Shown here piece after piece: positions 23,842 through 35,900 of a stretch of 64,000 nucleotides of DNA. Numbering within the stretch: position 1 is the first letter of the stretch; every line of letters begins with the position of its first letter. Source of the stretch: Pelobates cultripes (Eukaryota > Chordata > Amphibia > Anura > Pelobatidae); contig OW240921.1 of the NCBI GenBank assembly GCA_933207985.1, positions 90,473,027 to 90,537,026 of the forward strand. The letters are read 5' to 3'. Made by a program: the position numbers and the translations under genes. The notes under the pieces are model-generated. The model was given only the letters and a program-made list of their open reading frames with translations. It searched no databases and was not told where the DNA came from.

Positions 23842-24834
23842 AAATCTTACTTAATGAATCTTGATGCTTTGCTCAACACTACAATTCTATTGATGTATTT
23901 GGCTAACAATATGCCCTTTATAGAGATCCATCCTCACCCTCTGATACTATTTAATATCCTGTGACTGCCCTGGAAGACCAAAATGTAATCTCATATCTAT
24001 TATTTAAAATCTACTGGTAAATGATCAGTACTATATAAAGGGATACCAAAATAAGAGGAACTGCGTACCGACACGGACCTGCACATTTTAGGACAAAACA
24101 GCTGTGCTAGAAAAAACTTTTTTTTAATTCAATTTGTTTTCCATTTTTTTAAAAAATTACAAGAAGCTTCTGTTTACTATTCTGACTAACATTACTAAAT
24201 AAAAAGCATTGTACAAAACTTTTGAATTATTTTATAAAATAACACTCCGTGGAGTTTCACAAATGGCCTAGCATAATAACACATATGTAACTGATGCACA
24301 TTTTTAGCATTTTTATGTAAACTTGGACAGAAGGCTAACAATCCTCTTTCTCTACTGTTTTCTTTTATTCAAATAATCTCCAACAATGCTAATATTATAG
24401 TCCCTTCACTGTAGAATTTCACTCTCCAACGCACAGTTTGTGGGAGGGCTACGAGAATCCAAGATGCCAAAACATTTAAACAATCTGTTCTGCACACAAT
24501 ATATTTACTATAATGAGAATTTAAACAATGTTTTTCTTTTTTTTATCTTCCTGAGTGGTGATTCTCATTAACATGACATGACTTTATAATATAATTAGCA
24601 GTGATGTACCAAATTTATGCCTTTCCTAACATGCTTCATCTGACTCACACGCATTTTGCTTGACATGCTACCTCAATCTTAGGTTGAAAGTTTGTGTAAT
24701 CACGGTGCTATTTTTTTTTATATCTGTTCATATGGTACTATAAAATGACTTCTCTCAGATGTGTAGGGAAGTGTATTTAAAAAAAAACACTTGATAAGTC
24801 AATTTGGAATACTCACCCAAGTCCTGCTCGAGTG

Positions 24835-24836
<2 letters not shown>

Positions 24837-24898
<62 letters not shown>
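24837..24898. repeat. (AT)n microsatellite
   Basis: About 31 AT dinucleotides flanked by TGCA on each side, so the whole block from TGCAATAT to ATATTGCA is one perfect palindrome. Confidence 0.95.
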
Positions 24899-24900
<2 letters not shown>

Positions 24901-25317
24901 CAGCAAATTTATTCAATTTGAATGTTAAGTCTTATATTTCACTTTTTGCGCAATCATTAGGTTATTTTTAAAATATATATAAATAAGTGTAGTGTTGCTT
25001 TGGACAGGATTGTTGAAAAGCAGCATCTGTTTTCTGCGATAATGGTTGAAATTGTTATTGCGTGATGGACGTGATGTGGTATGACATAGGTAAAACAAAG
25101 GTGCTGGTGAATGTGACTTTGGCAAGGCAAGGACATATCTATGACAGTGATATTTTAGGCTACATTTTGCAGCTGCATGCTCTTCCCCTACCCTTTTCAT
25201 TTTATAGAATTTTTAATTTTCTCCATATTTGCTCTCTTTCAACAAAATCTCTCCATTCACTCACAGCAACTCTCTTTCAGGCAACCAATTCAAAAAAGAG
25301 GAGCATTTAGAGGTCAC

Positions 25318-25970
25318 GATATTACTTTGATGCAGAAGAATTTGGATAGATTAGATGGACTGAGCATTGAAATGGCAGATGAAATTTAATGTAGAAAAAT
25401 GCCAAGTGATACACCTTATGATTAAGAATCCACAAGCAACGTACACACTAAATGATAGTGAGGTGTGGAAAACAACACATGAAGAGGAGTTGGTAATTGT
25501 TATAGCCAACAAACTAGGCAACAATGTCCAATATCAATCAGCAGTTGCTAAAGTAAGCTATTGTCATGCATAAAAATGTGCGATGATTTAATTTTGCCTA
25601 TTTATTAATCTGTGGTAAGACCTCACCTTGAATATGTCATGCAATTTTAGGCACTTATGTTAAAGAAGGAAATTATGGCACTAGAAAAAGTAGAGAGGTG
25701 GGCTACAAAATAAATAAGGGGAATGGAAGATTTTAGTTTTGAAGAAAGGCTAACAAATGTAAATGAGGGGATATGGTAACATTATACAAATAAATTCAAG
25801 GTCAATAAAACTGATTGTCTGGAAATCTATTAAAAAACAGGATTATACAATGGACATGAGATCATCCAATGTCTGCTCATACCATTCAAGATCTTGGATG
25901 GAAAAACAACACATTCTAGAACTAAAACGCATACAGTTACCAATTATGATGCCAACTTTTTAGGCAAAAA
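25318..25970 (+). pseudogene. CR1-like LINE reverse-transcriptase C-terminal fragment
   Basis: Frames read DRLDGLSIEMADE, KWQMKFNVEKCQVIHLMIKN, EEELVIVIANKLGNN, then VRPHLEYVMQF, LEKVERWATK and EDFSFEERL. This is the post-catalytic RT block order of CR1/L2-type LINEs (WQMKFNVxKCxVMHL, DLGV, RPxLEY, RRATK, YEERL). Stops and shifts break it and no 3' tail was identified. CR1 versus a related clade cannot be decided by eye. Confidence 0.6.
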
Positions 25971-25974
25971 TTGC

Positions 25975-27260
25975 TAATTAGGCAAAATTTGATTCCTCAG
26001 CTATAATAAGATTACATATTGCAGTTTGTTTTTCATTTCACTAAAATTCCTCTATTTACAGAGTAAATCCAGAAAATGATATAGATATGTAAATTTGAGA
26101 TTAAGTGGCCTACCTTTTCTAACGGTGGAGTACATTGTTTTGTACGGGTTTATGGCGTTTGTACCTATATATCCATCAAACTATGCTAATTAAGGAGTAA
26201 CAGGAATAATTATAACATTTTAGTTTCCCCAGCTGTTGCCATTAATACATAGTAATCTGGAAATAAAGAGTTAAGACTTTTATTAACATAAAAATGCTGT
26301 AAAATTAGTTTATCTGAATGGAGGGCTTTTTTGAGAAGTTCGTTGAAGACTTACTGCCCTCAAGTGGAATCATTTAGAAGTTTTTAGCATTTTTTTCCAG
26401 AAGATATTTACATACACCATGCCCAAAAAAATAAAAAAAAATAAAAAAGGAACAAGGATGAAACATTTTGTTTTAAGTTACAGTCTAAAGGTTATGAAGA
26501 CATTCCCAGAAGCCCTACTTCTTATACCTCCCCTTATTGAAAAGCATGTTCTGTAACCCGGTGATATTCAGTGCTTACACACAAAAAAATTAGGTCCCCA
26601 TATTATAATGGTATCAGACAATACTGAAAGTAGGCAACTAGCCCACATTGTTATCAGATACATGATATAAATGCGGACATAAAAACCTTCCAGTAAAAAT
26701 GTCTCATAGGTCAGAGCTGTCTTCAACACAGGGCAAACAGGGCAGAACATGCAATTAGCACATCTAGCTGATGAAAAACACCCTTTTCTGGAATTTGTTA
26801 AATCTGAATTTCTGATGAAACATCGGTGCCATTCCAGTAAAAGTATCTACATTCATTTTTTTTTGCTCCGACATGGAGTACTATATAAACTGCTTAGATT
26901 ACTTTTTTCTTTACGAATATGCAAAATGTATAAAATAATATTTTTTTATATAGATGGCAGTTTAATGGTATCAAATAAATTCCAATAATAACATTTTCAT
27001 TTGTTCTCCTACCCTTTAAATCACTATTGGGAAATACATTTTAATTAATACACTTTTCTGTAACTTCATTTTTCTTGTTAAAAACATATAGAGTAAGATT
27101 AAACTGAAGAAAATAAAATATTTATAATTAATATGTTGGCCCTTTGTGGAATTCAAATCAGGAAGTCACCAATACTGGATCGACTAAATATCTACAAAAC
27201 AAAAACATATAATTTTGTAATGGAAATACAGAAGAAGAAACCCAGACAGACACATAAAAA
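25975..27260. other. Spacer, no gene recognised
   Basis: AT-rich sequence; short open frames only. Confidence 0.45.
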
Positions 27261-27271
27261 ACAAACAAACA

Positions 27272-27277
27272 TTTATT
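27272..27277 (-). terminator. Candidate P3H1 polyadenylation signal
   Basis: On the minus strand AATAAA is followed by a T/G-rich stretch (TGTTTGTTTG, then TGTGTCTGTCTGGG), the arrangement expected of a cleavage and polyadenylation site. It would give P3H1 a 3' UTR of about 2.4 kb. Other AATAAA sites lie nearer the stop codon, so the choice is tentative. Confidence 0.3.
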
Positions 27278-29667
27278 TAATGCAGTCTCAGTTCAGGCAC
27301 TTAAATAACCAGACAATTGTGCATCTTCCATTCTAGATATTTAACAATTGACAACCAATAATTGTGAAGTTGTGGCTTTCAACCCTCATTTAAAAACATT
27401 ACACCATTAACTTACCAAGTAGGATAAGCTGGGGATTATTAACCCGTACTTCAGGTCCCACACCATCTCATGTCTACAACCTGCCACTGAACAGGCCAAC
27501 AAGGAAGGAAGCCCAATTAAAGCGCTTCACCATTCATATTGTTTGTTTAAATAAAACTGGGGAAAACCTATAAATTCTCACATATGTCCATCAGTCAGGG
27601 GTTGATAAAGATTTGCAGAATTTAGAAGCCAGACATATCTTACAAAAATACACTTTTTTTTTTTTAGGAGTCCAGGAACAAAGCACATCCGTAGAATTCA
27701 AAATAGCACACAAATCTCATAGCACCAGCAGAATTATCATTCAAAGCCATTGCTTTCTGGCTCGTGGAAGTTGTCATGTCCTGGATAAGTAATCATGGAC
27801 AAGTAGCACTGTTCCCTTATGGAAAACATTACTTTGCCGGGTGAGATTATTGGAAAGAACAAAGGTTCTTAGCCACCTGGCATTGTAACAGAAGCAGTCT
27901 CTACAGCCTATTTCAGATTTATGGTCTTGGGCCTTGCAAATATGTTCACAAAGACATGGCAGAAATAAGCAGGGGAAAATCAGAGAAGAAGTGGTTATTA
28001 CAGATACAAAACAGATTTAAACCAGACCAGTTTTCACAGGAATGAAACGGCAGCCTATTGCCTTACCTTACCTGAACTTCAACTCCTTTTTACCTTGCAC
28101 CTTCCAAACCTTGATCATTTTTATTTTGTTATACTATCAATAATGTGACTTTATGTTTGCACATGTACTACTGGAGGGGTCTCAACCTAGTCCTCAAGGC
28201 ATATCATAGGGTTCAGGTACTCCGCATCACATCTGGAGCAAAACTGGGATAATGCCATAATTTTGGACTGCTTGTGCGCCTTGACGTCTGGGACTGGGAA
28301 ATATTGCACTACTGTAAATGGATACCAAAGACTGTCAACTGGATTTTATGTATTTTATTTTAAGAACAATGCTGCATCTCATTAAAACCAATTTATCTTC
28401 AGGTAGATCCCTATGTAAAGTTATCAAGCTAGTTTATATCTAGAATCCCACTGGCACAACAACAAAACAATTAAATAAATGTGTTAACAACGAAAGATTA
28501 GAGAAAATTACTTAGAAGATGCAAAACACATCTTGTTTTCTCTTTCTGTAGGCCTCTCCCCTTTTGTTTTTTTGCCTCATATTTTGTACATTTTTGTGCT
28601 GCCATGAACAAATTTTACATTTTTTAAAATAGAAATAATGCAGGAACTTTTTATTTGATCTTTTTCACGAGTGCGAATATTATCTGAAATTGCTTTTGAA
28701 GACGGCTTTATGAGGAATAAATTTGTCAACTTAAAGGCTGACAATAAAACTTGTTTGATGTAGTTCAAAATAATTGGGAAAATCAGCTATTGTGAGTACA
28801 GACCAATACTGAAACAATTAAATTCACAAAACTGGATATGGATTAACTGGCATCACATACTGTTGCATCAGATACGATTATAAAAATTACAAAAATTATA
28901 AACCTCTGGAATTCTTAACTGAAGAAATGTTGTGCTAACCAGTTGGTCGTTGGTGACCCAATTTATTTTACTTTTCAATCTAATAAACTGAATGGAGTGA
29001 TTAAAGAGCACAAACATATTTTATTTTTACGAAATTGAGAAATGTTTTTTAAGAAATGTTAAATAAAATTAATTTCTTTTTGAAAGTTTATTATTAGTCC
29101 AAATTCCATGACCTGAATACGGAAGAAAGAAAATAATAGCTTGAGATTTAGGCGTCTTTGCTCCAGAGTAGAATGAAGTTGCGAAAAGTGGACACAATGC
29201 TCCCAGAAAATACCACTTTTCTTAAAACGAATGAATTCTTGTGAAAGTGAACACTGCATTAAAAAAAAAAAATCATTTTATCATTTCCAATTTTGCACTG
29301 GCTTCATTTACATGAATTGGTAAGGACCGGTCTTCTGACCCCAACAACAACTGATACTTTTGTCTACAACAAAACTACTGCACAATGCACACAGTTACAG
29401 TACATAGCACCCATGTAATGTTTTCATTGGCGTTCAATGCCTTGGCTCCGTACATACAACAAGTGGCGTGGAGAGGTATCTGTTTTAGGAAACATTTTGT
29501 TTTGTGAAGTTGGAAAAAAAAAAAAAGGAAAAAAATTGAAAACAATCTCAAAAATATCAATCTCTGTTTTCTCTCTTGGTGGAAACAAGTTTTCCCTGAT
29601 TCACAGATATTCTTAAGGCAAAAGTCTGCGGGTCGCATGCAGAACACAAATAAGGTCCGTGTTAATG
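27278..29667 (-). other. Probable P3H1 3' UTR and downstream sequence
   Basis: No exon-like or transposon sequence is recognisable between the stop codon and the candidate poly(A) site. The absence of MITEs here, compared with their density in the introns, fits transcribed UTR but does not prove it. Confidence 0.35.
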
Positions 29668-29916
29668 TTATAATTCTGTTTTTGTTTTTGCAGAGTCCAA
29701 TGGAGGTCCTAACATTTCAACAGGACTATCGGAATCCTGCAACACATTGGACTCTTGTGCATCCCGAGGTATGGCATCAGGAGACACTGCGGCAGTCTGC
29801 TCGGAGGTGTTAGCTTCAGAAGAAATGGCCTTGGATGTCTTCTCTTGTCCATTATCTGAAAACACATCTTCGGTATGGAAGAGCATTTTAACCAAGTCAT
29901 CTGCTTGCACTCGTTC
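29668..29916 (-). CDS. P3H1: P3H1 coding exon 15 (residues 676-757 and stop)
   Basis: 249 nt; acceptor TTCCAG|GAACGA. Begins ERVQADDLVKMLFHTED, then a low-complexity S/E/P/D-rich tail longer than the human one, and ends K-T-E-L-stop. The end fits ER retrieval, although the usual motif is KDEL. Confidence 0.95.
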   Translation of the reverse strand, partial: ERVQADDLVKMLFHTEDVFSDNGQEKTSKAISSEANTSEQTAAVSPDAIPRDAQESNVLQDSDSPVEMLGPPLDSAKTKTEL

Positions 29917-32900
29917 CTGGAATTAATGCAATTTAACATCAATTAAAACAAACATTGCTTGCAGTTCTTTAACTAGTAATTATCTAGTAGTAACTAGTCG
30001 CATTCAACAGCTGTACTCTCAAATGGTCAGATCACCCTATTATTTCTATTGAAAATCTGCACTTGCAGAACGGATATCTGAAACCCCTTGTTAGCGATCA
30101 GATGGGTAGGTTTTCTTCTGTTTGCTCCACAGAGCTTTATCTCTTTAGGTAAAAGTGTGCTCATAGAGCCACTTTAGCCCTGTCTGTGGACTCCCTGGTT
30201 TTCAGCCTGGAGAATTTGGGCTGAAAGCCGTGAGCACATGCACTCACCTCTGAAAATCAGAGGCTTTCCAGCGAAAAGCCTCTTATTGGTCATTTCCCTG
30301 GTACAGACTTTCTGCAAAGGCTGCAGACAGCAGATCTGCAGTTTTTGCAAGCAGTTTTTAGATATATCCCTATGCAGGATTTCATTAGATTGCAAAAAAA
30401 GTTGCACTGGAGTGTTCCTTTAATTACTGGGCTAAAATCGATAACTATAAAAACTTACTCTCTCATTGTGTCGTGGATCAAGCGTGAACCATAGGGCAAC
30501 AGCACATCTCTGACCTCTGGTTACCGCTCTTACTCCATGAGGGTTCTCTGCTCCAGAAGAAAATCCAACCATTCGCCCACACTGTGGTCGCACTTCTGCC
30601 TAGTAAAAACAACAAAAAACATTGACAAACCGTAAAACATAACACAAACTTAAATAATCTTGCTAATAATAATAATAATGACTCTTGATAAGCAGGCATT
30701 GGTCTTTTATATTTTTCAGTGGGAGGGATTTATTTTTCTTTTTAAACACTTTTTAAAATATTCTATTTTTCCTTTCAATTTTAGTTCCACGGCGATTTGC
30801 TCTAATTGCTGCAGACACATGACCCCCTCTCAAATCTGTGATGTCAAAATGGAAGCTATGGCTCTCCACTGATGCATACAAGGTGTTGTACCGGAATGAA
30901 GCTACTTAGCAAGGTAACATTAATTTTGTTAAATTAACTTGCTAGTAAGTTTCATTTTTATTTTTCTTGACTGAAATATTACCACAACAGCTGAACACTT
31001 GCTGTGCAGTGGTTTATGTGATATGTGCAACACAGCCATAAATAAATGCATACCTCCCAAAAATGGAAGGTACGGAATCAAGAATGGAGTGGGCAGTGTC
31101 CTGAGGGTGTGTTGACAGCGACATGACACACCTCAAGAGGCCATGCCCGTAATAAGTGGATCTGGTGGTGCCTGCATACAGTTCCCTGGTGCCCCCCAAA
31201 GCAGGACATCAGGGAACTGAATTGGGATGGTGAGACAAGACCCTAAAATTGGGACTTTCTCGCCAAAAGTAGGACTGTTGGGATGCATGTATAATGTCAG
31301 AAACAGAATTGGTTGATAAAGTTCAGTAGGCACTTTCTGGTCTCTGTAGAAGCTAAAACATTAAAAGCAGAGTATTTAATTTAAGGTGTCTCTGTAAAGA
31401 CTTGCATGTGATTTTTAATAGTAAACAAAGTGTATATCAGAGAGTGTAAATTTTCTCTCTTTTGTGAGACTCAACACTCTTTATTATCAGACAGAAATAC
31501 CACATTCTCTGTAGGCCATCTCTTGTAATCAAGCCCGGACTGGCCATCGGGCACACGGGGCAAATGCCTGGTGGGCCGTGGGCCGAGGCCGGCAGGGAGA
31601 TCACAGGATCTCCCCTGCCGGTCTTTGCAGGGCCGGCACTATCCGAGTGATGAGAGAGGCGGTGAGAGAGAGGGCGGTGAGAGAGAGGGAGGGAGCCAGG
31701 AGAGGAACCCGGCGGAGCTCTAACTTACAGCTCCGCCAGGTTCCTCTCGAGAGATTCGGAGCGTTGCCATGGCAACGCTCCGGGTCTCGCGAGAGTGAAC
31801 TCTGGCTTCACAGGCTAGAGTTCACTCGCCACTAGGACCACCAGGGATGGATGGCGGCAGGAGTAGCAGGATCCCCCCTCCCAGGCATAAGGTAAGCAGC
31901 GAGGGGGGATATAATCACCCAAGTCACATCAGCCTCACAGACACCCCTAACACTCACAGCACCCTCACTCACACACTCACTGCACCCCTGACATTCACAG
32001 CACACACACACACACACTGCACCCCTAACACTTACAGCACCCACACACACATACTCTGCACCCCCGACACTCACACACACACTGCACCCCTGACACTCAC
32101 AGCACCCTCACTAGCACACACATACACACACACACACTGCACCCCTGGCACACACAGCTTCCTCACACACACATAGCACCCTCACGCAAAACACAGCACC
32201 CACTCACACATAGCACACACACACAGCACCCTCACACACACTGCACAATATGCTTTCCTAGCATTTTTGTCTCCTGATATCCCAAATATGGAGGCACCAG
32301 AGACAAATTTCAAGCAAACACAGTGCAAGCATGTTATTGAATTTGCTTGTGCTGTGCAAAACAAATACAGGGTCTTTTTCTCACGCCAGAGCTCTGCACA
32401 TGACCTACCCTGGAAGAGCATTGAACCGACATTCTCACTTTGTGATGGGGCGTGCTTGTCATTGGTGATGACAAAACACACCCTTATCTGGCCCCGCACC
32501 CTTTTAAGTGGGCTGCTGTAATAAAAAAAAGCCCGGGCCGAATTTTCTTCCCAGTCCGGCCCTGCTTGTAATCCACTCAGGTAATTACCTCAAGATCTTA
32601 TACTTTCGGTCATTGAAAATATGCATCATGTTGTAGCGAATTAGAAAGGTTTGCCTTATAAAAACAGTAATCAGATGTAATTTTATTTATTTCATAAAAC
32701 GTTAACGAGCCTAGAAAAAACAAGTCTTAAACAAAACACAATGTGTTTACAAAAACCTATTTTATTATACACTAACAAACCAAATCCATTTATGTTCAGA
32801 CAATTTTCTTTTGGTTTGTTTTTCTCCCATTGAATATTTCCATTAATTTTTTTTTGTGAGCACCAAAAAAGAAAACACTTCTCTAATTCTAATCCTAGAA

Positions 32901-35900
32901 GATATAGGAAGGATTATTCGCTGAAGAAAGGATTGTGGAGAACTAACAAGGGAAAGGAATATTTTAGGCCAAAACAGTCGAATCAGAATAATTCGGTTTT
33001 AAAACGAGGTTACAGCAGTGAAATCGGCTCCAAGCGCTGAAAAGGACCTGTCGGAGGACGGTTACTATGCCCCCAGAGACAGATCCAGAAAATTAGAACT
33101 CAGCTTTACCTGTACATCTCCACCGGATCCCCCGTGGCAATGTCACAATCAGGGGTCTTCCTGAATTCTGCAAAGTCCCCAGATGGTAACAGTGCCGCTT
33201 TAAGTATGGCTTGACTAAAACTTCCTTGTCAGTTCTCTACATTTTTCAATTTAGTGAATAATCACCAAAGTGTGCATCAGAGAGCTTTGCCAATGTACAA
33301 AATCATCTCTAACCTAATTTCTGACTAACCAAATTGACAGTAAGTTATTACAAGTATTTGTCAGGTTCTATTCAGTGCAAAGGATATTAACAGGAATGGT
33401 ACTTACTGTCACTGTTTTTGCATCAAGTTCTGTAAAATAAAAATTTCCACCTTCAAAATCCCCATTTAAATATAATATAGCGCTAAAAGAAAAAAAAAAT
33501 GAAAGTGCTAAGTGATACACAACTGTGACTTAAAAAAATGCAAAACAAAACAATACAAACATCTTCGCAGTAATTTAAACCTAAACCAGTGGTAAATGCA
33601 CAATGTTTGGAGTAAATAAGTAAATATTGTGAGAAACTAAATATTAGACTTGTGCACAAATCCCTTTTAGCTGCACCGAATGAATCAATGCCGGTCAATC
33701 TATGGTCGAACAAATCGATTTGTTCATCCATAGAGAGTACAGGAATTTGATTTGTTCAGCACAGCTAAATGGGATTTGCGCACAAGTCTACTAAATATTA
33801 AGTTCTGATTGCAGTTTAGATTGCTGGATTCATTGTGCAGAATGATCATATTTATTGTCATGGAACATGTGGCTACGTGTCAACGGAATGTTTCGTACAG
33901 CAGAAGGATGTAAGTGGGTGAAGCACTGCTACTGTCCCCTCCGGGTTATTTCTTCTGCAAAGTCAAAGTAGCTCTTAAATTAACTGAAAAGGAAAGTTGG
34001 TGATGGTGTATGAGGTTTGCATGCAAGTGTGTAAAAAAATAAAATAAATAATAATAATAAAAAAAAAATATCAGTCTGTAGTTTCCCTGTTGGTGAAATG
34101 TCTTTTGTAAACCCTGTATCCGCTCTAGCTATAGAGCACTGAAACATATCTTGGCACCATTAGTCAACATTACAATATATACCAGTGGGAGCAAAAGACA
34201 TTGAGCTTCGGTGCGAATGTATCCTGACCTTAAACACACTCCAAATCATTAAGCAAAGATGGCAAATGAAAGGTGATGAACAATAGAGGCATAGAGTTCG
34301 GTTTCCTACACTTGTTCTTCATTAATCACAAATCTGTTAATTGACGCCATAAAACTCCAATCAAATGTTGTGCATTTGTTTTTAAATTTACCTGTAATCA
34401 CGGAATGTGTAAGCCGGATGCTCCTTTAGGCAAACCATCTCCTCAGAATTTAAAATGCAGTTGTCAACATGAACAGGGTGACTTAAGTCATTTCTTTCAT
34501 TTTGTTTTGCTAAGAATGAAAAAACACAAAAACATTAAAATTATTAGCCTATGTGGATTACATCATTAATAGGATACAAATGCATTGGCATTTATTATTA
34601 TAAACATTTTCCTCTTTATCAGTAAAAACATACAAACCATTCACCACCAGGCACTATCCTCAAGACAGCCCCAACATAGTAACGATTCCAAATCCCTACA
34701 AAGTCTCAAGGATGGAGCGATAGACAGACGATTATTCAAATACAATAGATTTTATATATATTTATATCCATAGGCGTGCGCAGCCTATTGCATAAGGGTG
34801 TGCACCCTAAAGCACAAGCCGCGTATATATATAAAACAAGAGGGGGTTGGCTGCACTCACCTTAACATGCATAAATGGGGGTGCTGCTGGGGGCCAAATA
34901 ATACAATACACAAGATCCAGCGCACTCACCTATCCACTAAACAGCAACTTCAAAATTGAAAGATTTTATTTGTTTTTTTTAAAACACCTAATCTAGGCAA
35001 AAATAATGGGGGTTTAGTTACATTATATGATCATACATTGCATAAGCCTGCCACAACGTCAATGTACCCCATCTTTGGCAGGTCCTACACTAACAGCCTA
35101 ATGTCTGCTCTTATGAGATTAACCTACTTGGGGAAAAAATTCCATCTGGGGCTCTCTGCAGTACAAGGCTAAATAGGGCCCTGGGATGAGGCACCTGTGA
35201 CAGGGAGGGGTGCAAAACCAAGGAGTTGGCTAGACTCCCAAATATATATAAAACAAGAGGGGGTTGGCTGCACTCACCTTAACATGCATAAATGGGGGTG
35301 CTGCTGGGGGCCAAATAATACAATACACAAGATCCAGCGCACTCACCTATCCACTAGCCCACAGTTGTGCTCATACCCTTGGAGAATTGGTAATATATGT
35401 ACCATTTTTAAAGAAAACATTAGTGAGCAGGCAAAACATTTCTTTATTTCTTATGGGATTCATATTCAACTGTAGGTTTTAACAGAATGGCACACTCATA
35501 AAACAAAACAAGGCAACAAAGAATAAAATGAAATGGCCCCTGTTTAAAAGTCTGCATACCCTTAGTATGTGTATTGCCCATTTTACCATCGATGACACGT
35601 GCAGAGTTTTGGAATAGTTGTCTATGGGGCCCCTAATTCTTGGAGGTGGTTTAGCTGCCCATTAATCTTGGCAAAATGCCTCCAGGTCATGCAAAGTCTT
35701 TGGTAAGATCTCAAATGTGCTGTTTATGCAAGATGACCAGAGTGGCTCAATGATATCAAGGTCAGGAGACTGTGATGGTCACTCCAGAACATTCACATTT
35801 TTCTGCTGTAACACTGGAGGGTCAACTTTGCCTTGTGCTTAGGGTCATTATCATGCTGAAAAGTCCAAGAGTGCCCCATGCGCAGCCTTTGTGCGGAAGA

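Larger units (their letters stand above)
31533..32567. repeat. Composite repeat with hairpins and a CA-rich array (intron 13)
   Basis: The ends are roughly inverted: CCCGGACTGGCCATCGGG on the left, and CCCGGGCCG with CCCAGTCCGGCCCTGCTT on the right. Inside are an inverted repeat around 31697-31748 (GAGAGGAACCCGGCGGAGC against its complement), a 26-bp perfect palindrome at 31757-31782 and a CA-rich minisatellite at 31925-32250. No protein similarity; class unknown, probably a non-autonomous DNA element. Confidence 0.55.

Noticed and set aside
31578..31835. 85-codon Arg/Glu-rich frame on +
   Set aside because: It spans GAGAG-rich low-complexity sequence and hairpin stems of a composite repeat in an intron.
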